Below, in pieces: positions 20,515 through 30,069 of a stretch of 64,000 nucleotides of DNA. Source of the stretch: Strigamia acuminata (lineage: Eukaryota; Arthropoda; Chilopoda; Geophilomorpha; Linotaeniidae); assembly GCA_949358305.1 (NCBI GenBank), contig OX442314.1:1116001-1180000 (forward strand). The letters run 5' to 3'. Under the pieces are notes generated by a model that was not told where the DNA came from, made no database searches, and worked only from the letters and a program-made list of their open reading frames with translations. The position numbers and the translations under genes were made by a program. Position 1 is the first letter of the stretch. Each line of letters starts with the position of its first letter.

Positions 20515-20725
20515 CATCTTCCGTTGTCGAAATGCTTGTAGTCCCTGATGGACTCGCGACACACGAGCAGAAGTGTTGTCCGCACGTGCACATCATCTTG
20601 TTCTTTGATGATGCGCCGCTTGCATCTTGGACACGTGCAGAGCAACGCGTTCGTCATCTGGTTCTCGACGTATGTGCGGAACTGCACTTCCGGTTTCTGC
20701 TCGATCTCGTCGGTTCCACACTGCT
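20515..20725 (-). pseudogene. RNF216-like exon 6 (RING2) fragment, inverted
   Basis: The minus strand reads a RING2-like exon 6 (RTYVENQMTNALLC, CKRRIIKEQDDVHV) ending at a donor near 20515. The catalytic GCNKM segment is deleted and frames are disturbed. Confidence 0.75.
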
Positions 20726-21020
20726 CGTTCTGCGCCATCATTCCGGACGCGAACCTCAAGATCTTTCGCTGCCTCAACCTGGAATGTCTCAAAGTGACGT
20801 GCAGGTGACGAAAGAAGAAAAAAGGAATAAATAAATAAAATGCTAATTTAGTTTGTAAATGAAGGTTGTGCAAGGAAGCGAACCACCTCCCGTTGCGTTG
20901 CGACGAGATTGAGCAGAAACCCGAAATGCAGTTCCGCACGTACGTCGAGGACCAGATGACGGACTCGCCGGTGCGCACGTGTCTTCGGTGCAAGGACTAC
21001 AAGCATTTCGAGAGCGGAAG
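20712..21020 (+). pseudogene. RNF216-like exon 5 end plus internally deleted exon 6
   Basis: The end of exon 5 ([16 protein letters not shown]) is followed by the usual short intron (20808-20865) and exon 6 (20866-21020). Exon 6 keeps its ends but has lost the middle, including the catalytic Cys segment of RING2. Confidence 0.8.
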
Positions 21021-21069
21021 GTGAGTTAATGATCGATGAGTCACAAAAGTTAATCAATCATTTCAACTC

Positions 21070-21330
21070 ACTTGTCAGTTGTCCTCAATTCCCCCACGGA
21101 TCTCCTCCTCCTGAATTTGGCGCACGAGGTTTGAAAATACGTTTGGTGGTAAAACACTGCAGCACGATGGGCGGGAACTGGCTCTTGGAGTATAGGCCGA
21201 AGCACGGAAACTGGTTCTTGTCTTGGCCGATGTGCACCTCGGCGTGGCGCCAAATGCCGGTTGTGCGGAACAAGTGTCCGTCGAGCACTGATGCATGTCT
21301 TGGATGAGCAGCAACCGCACGTCATCATCA
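21070..21330 (-). pseudogene. RNF216-like exon 5 fragment, inverted
   Basis: The minus strand carries pieces of the RING1 exon (MLDGHLFRTTGIWRHAEVHI, FPPIVLQ, FSNLVRQIQEEEI) with frameshifts. It is the last piece of the scrambled patch 19898-21330, which alternates strand several times. Confidence 0.75.
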
Positions 21331-21801
21331 GTTGTTCTTTTCCTTCGCCGTTGCGATTTTTATCTGGCTCTCCGTTTCTTTGTACTTTTTAAATTCTAGA
21401 AGTGGAATTAAATGTAATTACATGCCACAATTTTTGTTTTTCAAAGCTACGCACGTTTCATTCTGTCTTCCATTTCCAAGAACAATCTCTGTTCGATGTT
21501 CGATGTTCGATGTCGATTGTAGCGTCTGTTCAACATTCGTTACATTAAATACAAACAAAATACCGTATTGTCACGACACTATGGTATTCTTGCTTCCTTA
21601 GCCAAGGCTCTTATTCGAGGGTGGCGCTTAATCAATTTGAAGCTTGTTAATTTAATTTCCTTAAGAAAAACCAACCTTTAGCTATTAATTACTGTATAAA
21701 ACAATCAGCAAACACTTTGTTTTGACCAGCTGACTGGTGAAAGTTTGAAGCTTTTAGTTGAAGCGCTAATTATCTTAAAGAAGTGAATCTGGAGTTTTAA
21801 A

Positions 21802-21951
21802 TATACTCTGTCCACACTCAAGAGTAATCCTGGAAGCTGGGCCCCCATTGGCCGAGCTATTTCACTAGTGTAGCAGTAGTTGCATTGCAGTTCTAAGTAG
21901 GCCAATGGGAGCCCAGCTTCCAGGGTCACTCTTGAGTGTGGAAAGAGTATA
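21802..21951. mobile_element. 150 bp MITE with long terminal inverted repeats
   Basis: Arms of about 50 bp (TATACTCTGTCCACACTCAA at the left and its inverse at the right) enclose a short middle. The outermost bases are TA on both sides, fitting a Tc1/mariner-type TA target. It has no coding capacity and would fold into a near-perfect hairpin. Confidence 0.8.
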
Positions 21952-22164
21952 GTAGAATATCGAATTAAATAAATTATGAACCACTATAAATTTTACTTGA
22001 GATTTAGTTTATTATCACATAAACAGTCACAAATTTGCAGATAAAAAAAGTCAATAGCAAAAAAATTTCCTATTCAAGAAAGTGGTATTCTCTTTCGGTA
22101 GTCTTTAAAAACAGTGTTTGATCCGAATCATGCCATTATTTTTACATTTAAATGACACTGAAAT

Positions 22165-22300
22165 TAACGCACTTCTCAGCTTTTCTAGTCTCGAACGACG
22201 ATGAACTGCATCGGCTGGAGGTGCAGGAGGGCCACAAGAAGGCGGGACAAGAGAACATCAAGACGCATCCGGAAGCACTTGAATTCATTAACCCTTCTGA
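22165..22300 (+). pseudogene. RNF216-like exon 7 fragment
   Basis: About 100 bp match the start of exon 7 of copies 3 and 4 (SNDDELHRLEVQEG, then KKAGQENIKTHPEAL), behind a degraded acceptor. The match ends abruptly near 22295. Confidence 0.75.
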
Positions 22301-22439
22301 AACTATCCGTTCAGTATGAGCGCAAAGCAGTGGCAGATGGACTGGCAATAGGGCCAGCTTGCCCAATAGCAAGTGGGCCCTGAGTGCGCCTGATGAAGTA
22401 GGCCCCCTGCAACATTACACACGTTATACATTAATACAA

Positions 22440-22560
22440 GTTCCAATATTAGTTATTTTACAAAAATTTGCAAAATTTTACAAATTCTTGCAAAACTTTA
22501 CCAAATCTTTCAAAACTTTACCAAACCTTGCAAAATTTTACAATATCATGCAAAATCTCT
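22440..22560. repeat. Short AT-rich tandem repeat
   Basis: Seven or eight imperfect units of about 15-16 bp built on TTGCAAAATTTTACAAA. No other function is visible. Confidence 0.7.
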
Positions 22561-22734
22561 CGCGAGCTCGTACTGGTAGTGGCATAATCTGAACTTCAGG
22601 AATGACTAGTGTAATCAAACCTGGCGAACCTTGAATTTAAATTTAAATTTAATTTGGCACAAACAAGAAATACACAAATAGAATTATGTTAATAAAACCA
22701 CATTAATAACACCTGATTAAAGTGCGAAATCTCC

Positions 22735-23225
22735 GTTCAACCTAGAATATACTATCGTGTCCGACAACGGACTGCTCCTGTGCAAATTCCCGTGTGGAGC
22801 GTCGACCACGGCGCGAACAAACACGCCAAACATTCGCCCACGTCTCAAATTCCAGTTCTCGAATCCGCCATACATTAATTTCCCATCGCCCATCGTAAAA
22901 ACCGACGGAATTGACCGTCCGACGAACCGTCGTCACTTGGAGGTGATAAGTTGTGAAGGGCGACAGCCCATTGAGGGTGTACGACCGAATTGCCGGATCC
23001 ACCGAACGATTTATTTGTGGAAAATCCCACTTTGGCTCACGTTCGTGGCCACGTAGGTAATCCTGTACTCGCTCGGGACGAACAAAAGCCGAGGACTCCA
23101 CGTCAAAGTGGCGGAACTCGTGGACGCGTCGTGCGCTCGAAGCCACGTTGTCGTCCAACTCGCTTTCATTTATTTCAAGAAACCCTAACAAGAAAAAGTA
23201 GGAAACAAAGCATAATTTCATTTAT
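22735..23225 (-). pseudogene. Relic of a fibronectin type III domain exon
   Basis: The minus strand starts with a pyrimidine-rich 3' splice site (TTTCTTGTTAG) and then encodes, across at least two frameshifts, typical FN3 strands: STSSATLTWSPRLLFVPSEY, RITYVATNVS, then RSYTLNGLSPFTTYHLQVTT. The TW, Y.I.Y, L.PFT.Y.L.V pattern is standard FN3. An in-frame stop separates the two halves. It is a fragment of a larger cell-surface receptor or adhesion gene; which one cannot be told. It has no neighbours of the same kind. Confidence 0.7.
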
Positions 23226-23689
23226 TTCATAACGAGGAAGTCATGTTGCAGCTCATTTTCTCATCAACAAAAATGGAAAAATGGCCAAATTGCAAATCCA
23301 CCTTCTTAAGGAGTGGCGTAGCGCTGATCGCTCGTGTCCACTGGGACCATGTCCTTGAGCCAGGTGATGGTGAGTGGAGTCGAAATAAAGGAATTATGTT
23401 GCACTTTCTAAACTTAAGAAATGATTTTTTCAAGTTTCTAAACTTTTGGCACAAGTAATGTTTTGAAAATCTGGATTTGTAACTAAATGACATAACTAAA
23501 TATATGTAATTTTTGGTTATTTTTAGATGAAAAATAATTGTTTTATTCAAATCTGATGGTACAAATTGGCTTTGCTTAACTTTTATGTCATATTTTTGAT
23601 GTTATTCACAAAGTGAGTGAATTTTTTCACTCACTTTCTAAACTTTTGAAATGTAGTTGTAAATAAAGCAGTCCATCCGTACATCATTT

Positions 23690-23890
23690 TTCTTCGAGAA
23701 CAAAGTCGTTGTCGGAGTAGAAAACGTCCGAGTTGGCGTCGCTGTAGTGGAGTGGAGTACGAGGCGTACGAATCATTGTCGTCCGAGCAACACCAACTTT
23801 GCTCGTCGCTACATTCGCTATATTCGCACTCGCATTCTGTTGAATCGATGCACGAGTTCCACGCGTCGGACGATATTTCGCTCTGACATT
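23690..23890 (-). CDS. Alternative terminal exon candidate, RNF216-like copy 2
   Basis: On the minus strand, behind a TTTCCGCAG acceptor, lies a stretch homologous to 19150-19392 and 48073-48210. It would encode an acidic Cys/Ser/Tyr-rich tail in one frame, with small indels between paralogues. It lies about 285 bp past the stop of the main gene model. It may be an alternative 3' exon or 3' UTR. Confidence 0.4.
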
Positions 23891-24174
23891 ATTCTTCTTC
23901 TTCTGCGGAAATCAAATTGAATTGATAAGATGTGAAGTGCTAATCGTGTAAATAATCATAAAGTCAAATTTCAAATCGAGTTCACGTCATTTATTCTGAA
24001 TTTTAAATAAAAGTGAGAAGTGAAATAAAATTTCTGTTTATGTACACGACGACCAATCAATCGATCCATCGATTTCAAAGAACAAACAATGAAGAAAATT
24101 GATATTTGTTTGTGTTCACAACGTCCTTGGATGCCAAAGAGAAAAACGAATGACGACGACGACGACAAGTTGCC

Positions 24175-27100
24175 TCACTTCTTCCGGTTGTTCTTGTTGC
24201 CTCGCTTATTCCGGTTGTTCTTGTTGCCTGTCAAATTCAATTTTTGTAGTTAATTGGATGCACGAACGAAACGACGAATACCGGTACCTGCGTTGTCTGC
24301 CGCTTGTGTCGCTTGCGCAACCGGCCTGGGTGGGACCCTCGGCGGGGGTTTGGGCGGGGCCCTCGGCGGGGGTTTGGGTGGGGCCCTCGGCGGGGGTTTG
24401 GGCGGGGTCTTCGGCGGGGGTTTGGGCGGGGCCCTCGGCGGGGGTTTGGGCGGGGCCCTCGGCGGGGGTTTGGGCGGGGCCCTCGGCGGGGGTTTGGGCG
24501 GGGCCCTCGGCGGGGGTTTGGGCGGGGCCCTCCGCGGGGGTTTGAGCGGGGCCCTCGGCGGGGGTTTGGGCGGGGCCCTGGGAAGAGGCCTGGGCGGAGG
24601 CCAGAGCGGAAGCCTGGGCGGAAGACTGGGCGGAGGCCAGTGCGGAAGATTGGGCGGAGGCCAGTGCGGAAAATTGGGCAGAGGCCAGGGTGGAAGACAG
24701 GGTGGAGGCAACGGCGGAAGACTGGGCAGAAGCCAGGACAGAAGACTGGGCGGAGGCCTGGGCGCAGGTTGTACTGGTCGGATGATGGCGTTGGCATTGG
24801 CATTGGCGGCAACCATCAGTTGGGCTTGGGGTTGCTGCTGCTGCTGCATGAGTGGCTGGAAGACGATTTGGCCACGCTCGTTGACCATGGGCATGAAGCC
24901 TTGCGCGTACTGTTGCTGGGCCTGCTGCACGGCCGCGAACGGTGTTTTGGTCGGGTCGTGGCGCAGCTCGACCGCCTGCGCTTCCGGATGCGTCTCGATG
25001 TACTGTTGTTTCGCCTTCTTGGCGCCTTGCTCCACCTCCAGCCGATGCATTTCGGCGTCGTTCGAGAATTTGGGACACCTGAAGTTGCATTAATTCGTCA
25101 ATTTGCATTCCACTTCAATCATTAACTCACCTTCCGTTGTCGAAATGCGTGTAGTCCTTAATAGCCTCGCGACACACGTAGCAGAACATCTGGCCGCACG
25201 TGCACGTCATCTTGTTGCAGCCGTGTTCTTTGACGATGCGCCGCTTGCATCCGGGACACGTGCGCACCAACGCGTCCGTCATCTGGTCCTCGACGTACGT
25301 GCGGAACTGCACTTCCGGTTTCTGCTCGATCTCGTCGCAGCGCAGCGGGAGGTGGTTCGGTTCCTTGCACAACCTTCATTCATAAACTAAATTAGCATTT
25401 TATTTATTCCTTTTTTCATTTTTACGTCACCTGCACGTCACTTTGAGACATTCCGGATTGAGACAGCGAAAGATCGTGAGGTTCGCGTCCGGAATGATGG
25501 CGCAGAACGAGCAGTGAGGACACGACTCGAGATCCGGGATGTCGGCGCGCCGGATCTCCTCCTCCTGCATCTTGCGCACGACGTTTGAAAACACATTGGG
25601 TGGTAAAACACTCTGTAGGACGAAGGGCGGGAAGTCTTGCTCGCAGTACGCGTCAAGGCACGAGAAGTGGTAATTGCCCTGACCGATTCGCACCTCGGCG
25701 TGGCGCCGGATGCACGACCTGCAGAACAAGTGCCCGTCCGTGCACTGCAGCATGTCCGCCAAGAGCACTTCGTCCTCGAAGCAGCAACTGCACTCCATCA
25801 GTTCGTCGTTTGCCTTCGCCACTTCGATTTTACTCAGACGTTCCGCCTCCTTGTCCTTCTTGTATTCTAGAAAAGGAATGACATGTATTTACACTACACG
25901 ATTTTTGCTTTTTAAACTGTACGAATGATCCTGTCTTCCATCTCGATGAACAACTTCTCTTTGTAGAAGAGTTCGTCAATTTGTGGTGGCATGACTCTCA
26001 GGGGGCTCATCACCTTCTTTTTCCTCACGGTCTTCCTCCTTTTCTTCATTAACGGTTCTGTAATCAATCGAATTAATCAAGTACCGTATGAATGACCTCA
26101 CATTAAGCCGCATGCCAGTATTGTGAAAGTTATACTGGCATGACGATAAACCCCTGCCTTTTTAACGGCATGGCGATGTGAGGACGAATTTTTTAAAAGA
26201 ATTTAGCCAAAACAATCAAAGAAATTATTTTAGATGTCTAAAATCTACGAAATTTGTATAAATTTTCAAAAATTTTAGTAACAATCTTCAGAATATCAAT
26301 AAAACTCGAATTTCAGGCCCAAAATCCCATATAATCATTCATCTGGGCTCTTTAATGTGGCATGCCGGTCTTTACTTTTTGAACAAAATTTTAAAAACCT
26401 GCCACAGTAAACCCAGGCCCAACGGCATTATTCGAATTAGTTGATTATTTTGTGACCGTTTTGTCACCCAAAGGTACGAAGCGTCACTGACACACACTGC
26501 CCAATGGCCCCGAGGTGGGCCTGGTATCTTGGTGCTAAATTCCTACTGCGCATCCCATTCTGCACAGGCGATTTTCTAATTCCAGTTGTTATTTAGTAGT
26601 ATTAAGCCTAATATTAGACCTAATAATGCTAAAATTAAGTAAATAAAACAACAATAACCTCATCATTAAAAGTAATTTATGACCAAAATATCGGCCAGTT
26701 AAGCTGAGGATCTCCAACCACTACCGGTAGACAGAGTATTAAAAGCCACCAAACCCAACAACCCTCAAGTCTCTTGTCTTTATTTACGTGAGCATGCGTC
26801 CCACCCCAGGGTATCTTGACCCTAGGTTGCCCTGGATAAGACCAGACAGTCACAATTTGTTATTTTCGTTTAATAATTCACCGTCAGTGGGCGAAACGTT
26901 CCAGAGGGCATTCATCTCTTTCATGATGGGCGTGAGGTGGAAACGGTGTTTCTCCATCACTTGCGTCAAATCGTTTTTGTACGCGTATCGGAACTGGTTA
27001 CTGACGTAGCATTCAACGTGCAACCGGTACGACGCACTCACGACTCGGTCGTTGTTTTTAAAGTAGTTCTCCGGGTCTGGGAACATCTCCAGGAATTCCT

Positions 27101-27863
27101 CAACGCTGAACTTGCTGCAAAACAAATTCAGTGAAAAATGATGACAAAAATCAATACAAACAACGACAAAACATGAGAAAAAAAACACATTAAAAGCGCT
27201 TTGTTCATAGAAACACCACAAAAACGAAATGAAATAGACAAAATAAGTGGAAAACCTTTCGACAAATTTCCGCTTGACCGCCGCCTTTTGAGCTTCGGCC
27301 AACTTGGGATACGAGCGATTTTCCATCCATTCGTAAACCGTGGCATTTATGTAATTCACATCGTTCTTGCATCTCTCCAGAAAAGTGCGCAGGTATTCGG
27401 GATCAGCGTCCGGAAGGAGCTCTAAAATCAAGTTTTCTTTCTCCATCGTCGCCGACAAATTGTTATTCTTTTCCGTCGAAGAGGACGCGATTGCTTCCGG
27501 ACCGTTATTCCCGGCAATCGGGGCTTCATTCGTCACTGGAAAAGGTGCCATCCCCTTCATATCGAGCAATTCGCCGATGACTATCCGCACCCGGTTTGCA
27601 TTCCCGTGGTGCGCCTCCAAATACGCGAGGATTTCCTCCCGGCTCTTGTTAGGAACGAATCTGCCCACCATCTCCACATCTTTAATCAAATCCTTGAACT
27701 TGTCCGGTTGGTCTTCAACTGCATGCGGCGCGGGCGCAACGGCGATCATGCCGGGCATGTACGGAATGTCGTCTTCCTCGTCGTCTTCGTCGTCGTCGTC
27801 TTCGTCTTCGTCATTGTCATTGTCGCTGCTGTGGCGGGAATTAAAAAATTTAACTTTTTTCAT
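24175..27863 (-). CDS. RNF216-like RBR E3 ubiquitin ligase, copy 2
   Basis: Exons (minus): 27863-27256, 27114-26882, 26057-25923, 25866-25431, 25373-25131, 25078-24288, 24227-24175. All junctions are GT-AG and the sum is 833 codons (832 aa) with no stop. RBR ligases move ubiquitin through a RING2 cysteine. An acidic Asp/Glu run is followed by CUE-like helical repeats ([37 protein letters not shown]). RING1 starts near residue 340 ([11 protein letters not shown]), then IBR (CPHCSFC) and RING2 (CPGCKRRI...[10 protein letters not shown]...CYVC) with the catalytic GC. Exon 7 ends in a long PPPRAPPK-type Pro/Arg tract. The first CUE-like module is missing because exons 1 and 2 are fused by a deletion. 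Intron 3 is enlarged to 824 bp. Confidence 0.85.
24320..24590. repeat. GC-rich 24 bp coding minisatellite in copy 2
   Basis: About eleven near-identical 24 bp units (GGGGGTTTGGGCGGGGCCCT plus CGGC in plus orientation). In the gene frame (minus) they encode PPPRAPPK. The unit length is a multiple of three and lacks stops on both strands, which gives several long but meaningless antisense ORFs. The matching part of exon 7 in copy 4 is short and diverged. Confidence 0.9.
26085..26415. repeat. Extra insertion in intron 3 of copy 2
   Basis: About 330 bp absent from intron 3 of copies 1 and 4. Internal words GCATGCCAGTAT / ATACTGGCATG and CCTCACAT are repeated or inverted at the left end, suggesting an inserted mobile sequence. 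It has no ORF. Confidence 0.5.
26440..26880. repeat. Shared intron 3 insert (copies 1, 2, 4)
   Basis: About 390 bp present in intron 3 of copy 1 (17690-18120), copy 2 and copy 4 (45775-46190), including ACCTAGGGTCAAGATACCCT and a TAATATTAGGCTTAATACTA-type palindrome. Copy 3 has only a 64 bp intron here. The insertion predates the split of copies 1, 2 and 4. Confidence 0.75.
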
Positions 27864-28227
27864 CGTTTTTCATTCTTATATTACGAAATCAGTGTGCTTT
27901 TTTGTTGATATCCATAACTGTTCCACTCTGTGAACAGAAACGGCAAGTTAGAACGGCTTTGTACGAATTACTTGGATTTTCACCTGGAAATTTGATGCGA
28001 CCAAGTTCGAGCCGTCATCTAAAACAGGGAGGTCGAAAAGTCAAAAAAGTCAAAAAAACATTTCTTGCAAGAAGAACCCGAAATAGGCTTTCAGGCCTAG
28101 ATTTGGAAATGGAAGCCAGAAGTTGTGAGATGACCGTTGTTCTATTTGTTTTGTTTTAAACAAAACAAAATATCGTTCTCATCTTTTTTATTATTTACCG
28201 TAAGTTGCAAAATTATTGTTATTATTT

Positions 28228-28260
<33 letters not shown>

Positions 28261-28265
28261 GTGAA
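27864..28265. repeat. Upstream region of copy 2, inverted copy of 43980-44388
   Basis: It matches the 5' flank of copy 4 in reverse orientation, including a TTATTTACAG acceptor-like site just before the leader (ACTCTGTGAACAG here), TTTCAGGCCTAGATTTGGAA and a trinucleotide run (ATT)n at 28222-28258. It probably holds the promoter and a noncoding first exon. Confidence 0.6.
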
Positions 28266-28395
28266 AGGATTTCACGGATTTTGAGCAAAACGAGCGGTTC
28301 GAGGTTGCCAGGCGACTCCAGCGACTGCTGTGTTCATTTTGAATCGTTTTTATACAGGACAGAGTAATAAATTCGAAATAAGTTTCAAGCTTAAG

Positions 28396-29005
28396 CAAAA
28401 ACAAGGAAAAACAAGGAAGAGCAGCGCCTGAGTAGAATCGAAGTAGCGAAGGCAAACAACGAACTGATGGAGTGCAGTTGCTGCTTCGAAGAGGAAGTGC
28501 TCATGGAGGACATGCTGCAGTGCACGGACGGGCACTTGTTCTGCAGGACGTGCATACGGCGTCAGGCAGAGATGCACATCGGCCTGGGCAAGTACGAGTT
28601 CCCGTGCCTCGACCCGTACTGCGAGAGCCACTTCCTTCAGCACGTTTTACCGCCCATGGTATTCTCCAACGTCATGCGCAAGATTGAGAAGGAGGAGATC
28701 CAGTGTGTCGACATCCCGGACCTCGAATGGTGTCCGCACTGCTACTTCTGCACCGCCGTGCCAAGCGCCAACGTCAAGATCTTCCGCTGCCTCAACCCGG
28801 AATGTCCCAAAGTGACGTGCAGGTGAAAAGAAAATTAATAAAAACAAAAATTTTTTTTTTGTGTTAATTAATTTTCTTTAAAAAGACTTTGCAAGGAACC
28901 GAACCATCTTCCGCTACGTGTGTCGCGAAGCCATCGAGGACTACGAGCATTTCAAGAACGGAAGGCCCAAAGGAGGCGAGGCAAGGCTGAAATGTGATAA
29001 AATTA
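28396..29005 (+). pseudogene. RNF216-like copy 5 (exons 5 and 6 only)
   Basis: Exon 5 (about 28396-28822) is open and encodes RING1 and half of IBR ([38 protein letters not shown]). A short intron ends near 28887. Exon 6 begins [10 protein letters not shown] but then has a deletion that joins to the end of RING2 out of frame, removing the catalytic Cys. Exons 1-4 and 7 are absent. Several conserved residues differ from the other copies, so this is an older duplicate. A ring-only product is unlikely but not excluded. Confidence 0.8.
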
Positions 29006-29672
29006 TTTAAAGAATTGGGATGCCTGAAATTCAACGTTTTCTTTTCTGTTCATTGAATTTTCATTCTTTTCTGTTTCTCTAAGAAGAGAGGAAGAAGAAG
29101 ACAAATATTTTTAACTTTTGAAGAAACCGCACTCTTTTAAACCTGATTTCCATTCGATTTTTTCCGATTTTTTCCGATTTTAGAATTATTTTTTATCAGG
29201 AAAATTTTCGACCAGGATTCCATTCAACTGGGAAAATTTCTGATCAAAAATTGACGAACAAAAACCGCGTTATATTGAATTTAAAATTGAAAACGCCCCC
29301 TTGATACTGCACTGCATCGCACAAGGAATAAAAAAATGCGGGTGTTGCGCCAATGCGTAGGATCAAGCAAAAAAAATAAGATAAAAAAATTAAAATTAAA
29401 GAATAATTCATGAAATTTCCAGTGTTTACCCACTAATTTCACATTCAATCTCAATTAATTTTGTCACGCACCTTCTGCAAACAACAAATTGGTTAAATTT
29501 CAACATAAAAATGAAATATTCAGAGATTAGAATCATTTTCAAACATTTTTGCAATTTTTTTTTACTGGGCACCACCAGAGAAATAAGCATTTCAGCAATA
29601 TTGCAAATAAACAATGTAAACATATGTTAAATAAAGAAAAATTGATTAGAAAATTGGTGTTTTAAAATAGAT
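29006..29672. other. Intergenic, AT-rich
   Basis: No gene seen. An 80 bp segment at 29288-29368 (GCATCGCACAAGGAATAA, ATGCG, TGTTGCGC) recurs at 32940-33025, marking an old duplication or a short repeat. Confidence 0.5.
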
Positions 29673-29674
29673 TT

Positions 29675-29980
29675 GTTTACTTGGTGGCTCTGTGTTTCAC
29701 GGAGTTCGAGAAAGCCGTTTGGGTTTTATCTTCGACTGGAAATATGGAGGCGCATATCGTTTTTGTTGGTCGAATGGTTGCGACCGATCGATCTCCATCT
29801 AGCGGTCCATCTGCCGACGAAATTCAACTTTTTATCAACAAACAAACACAACGGCGCGAGTTCATTCATCTCATCGAGCCGTGCAAGTTTCGGCTTTTAT
29901 TTTCGAATGTCGACGAAAAGGGCTAAGAGCCTTTCGGGTTCTTTTCCCGTTTCTTTTCACAGAGTTGAACCGTTATGAAT
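29675..29980 (+). repeat. Duplicated upstream module, unit 2 (ORF 29744-29926)
   Basis: Second copy of the module at 19540-19872, 90 bp upstream of the copy 3 coding start. The ATG at 29744 opens a 60-residue frame starting MEAHIVFVGRMVATDRSPSS. It is likely the leader/first-exon region of copy 3; the tail of the unit (TTTCACAGAGTTGAACCGTTATG) aligns with the leader of copy 4. Confidence 0.5.
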
Positions 29981-30069
29981 ATCAATAAATAACTGGCACG
30001 ATTTCTTAATTTAATCATGAAAATCGATGAAAAAAGATGAATTTTTAAAATCCCGCCACAACAACGACG

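Noticed and set aside
24206-25125. Several long overlapping ORFs on both strands (Gly/Arg-rich and Ala-rich)
   Set aside because: They come from the 24 bp GC-rich minisatellite, which lacks stops in many frames. Only the minus-strand PPPRAPPK frame joins the ligase exons in phase.
26850-27863. A single 337-codon ORF covering exons 1-3 of copy 2
   Set aside because: It reads through intron 2, which happens to be open here. Paralogues and GT-AG ends support splicing at 27255-27115.
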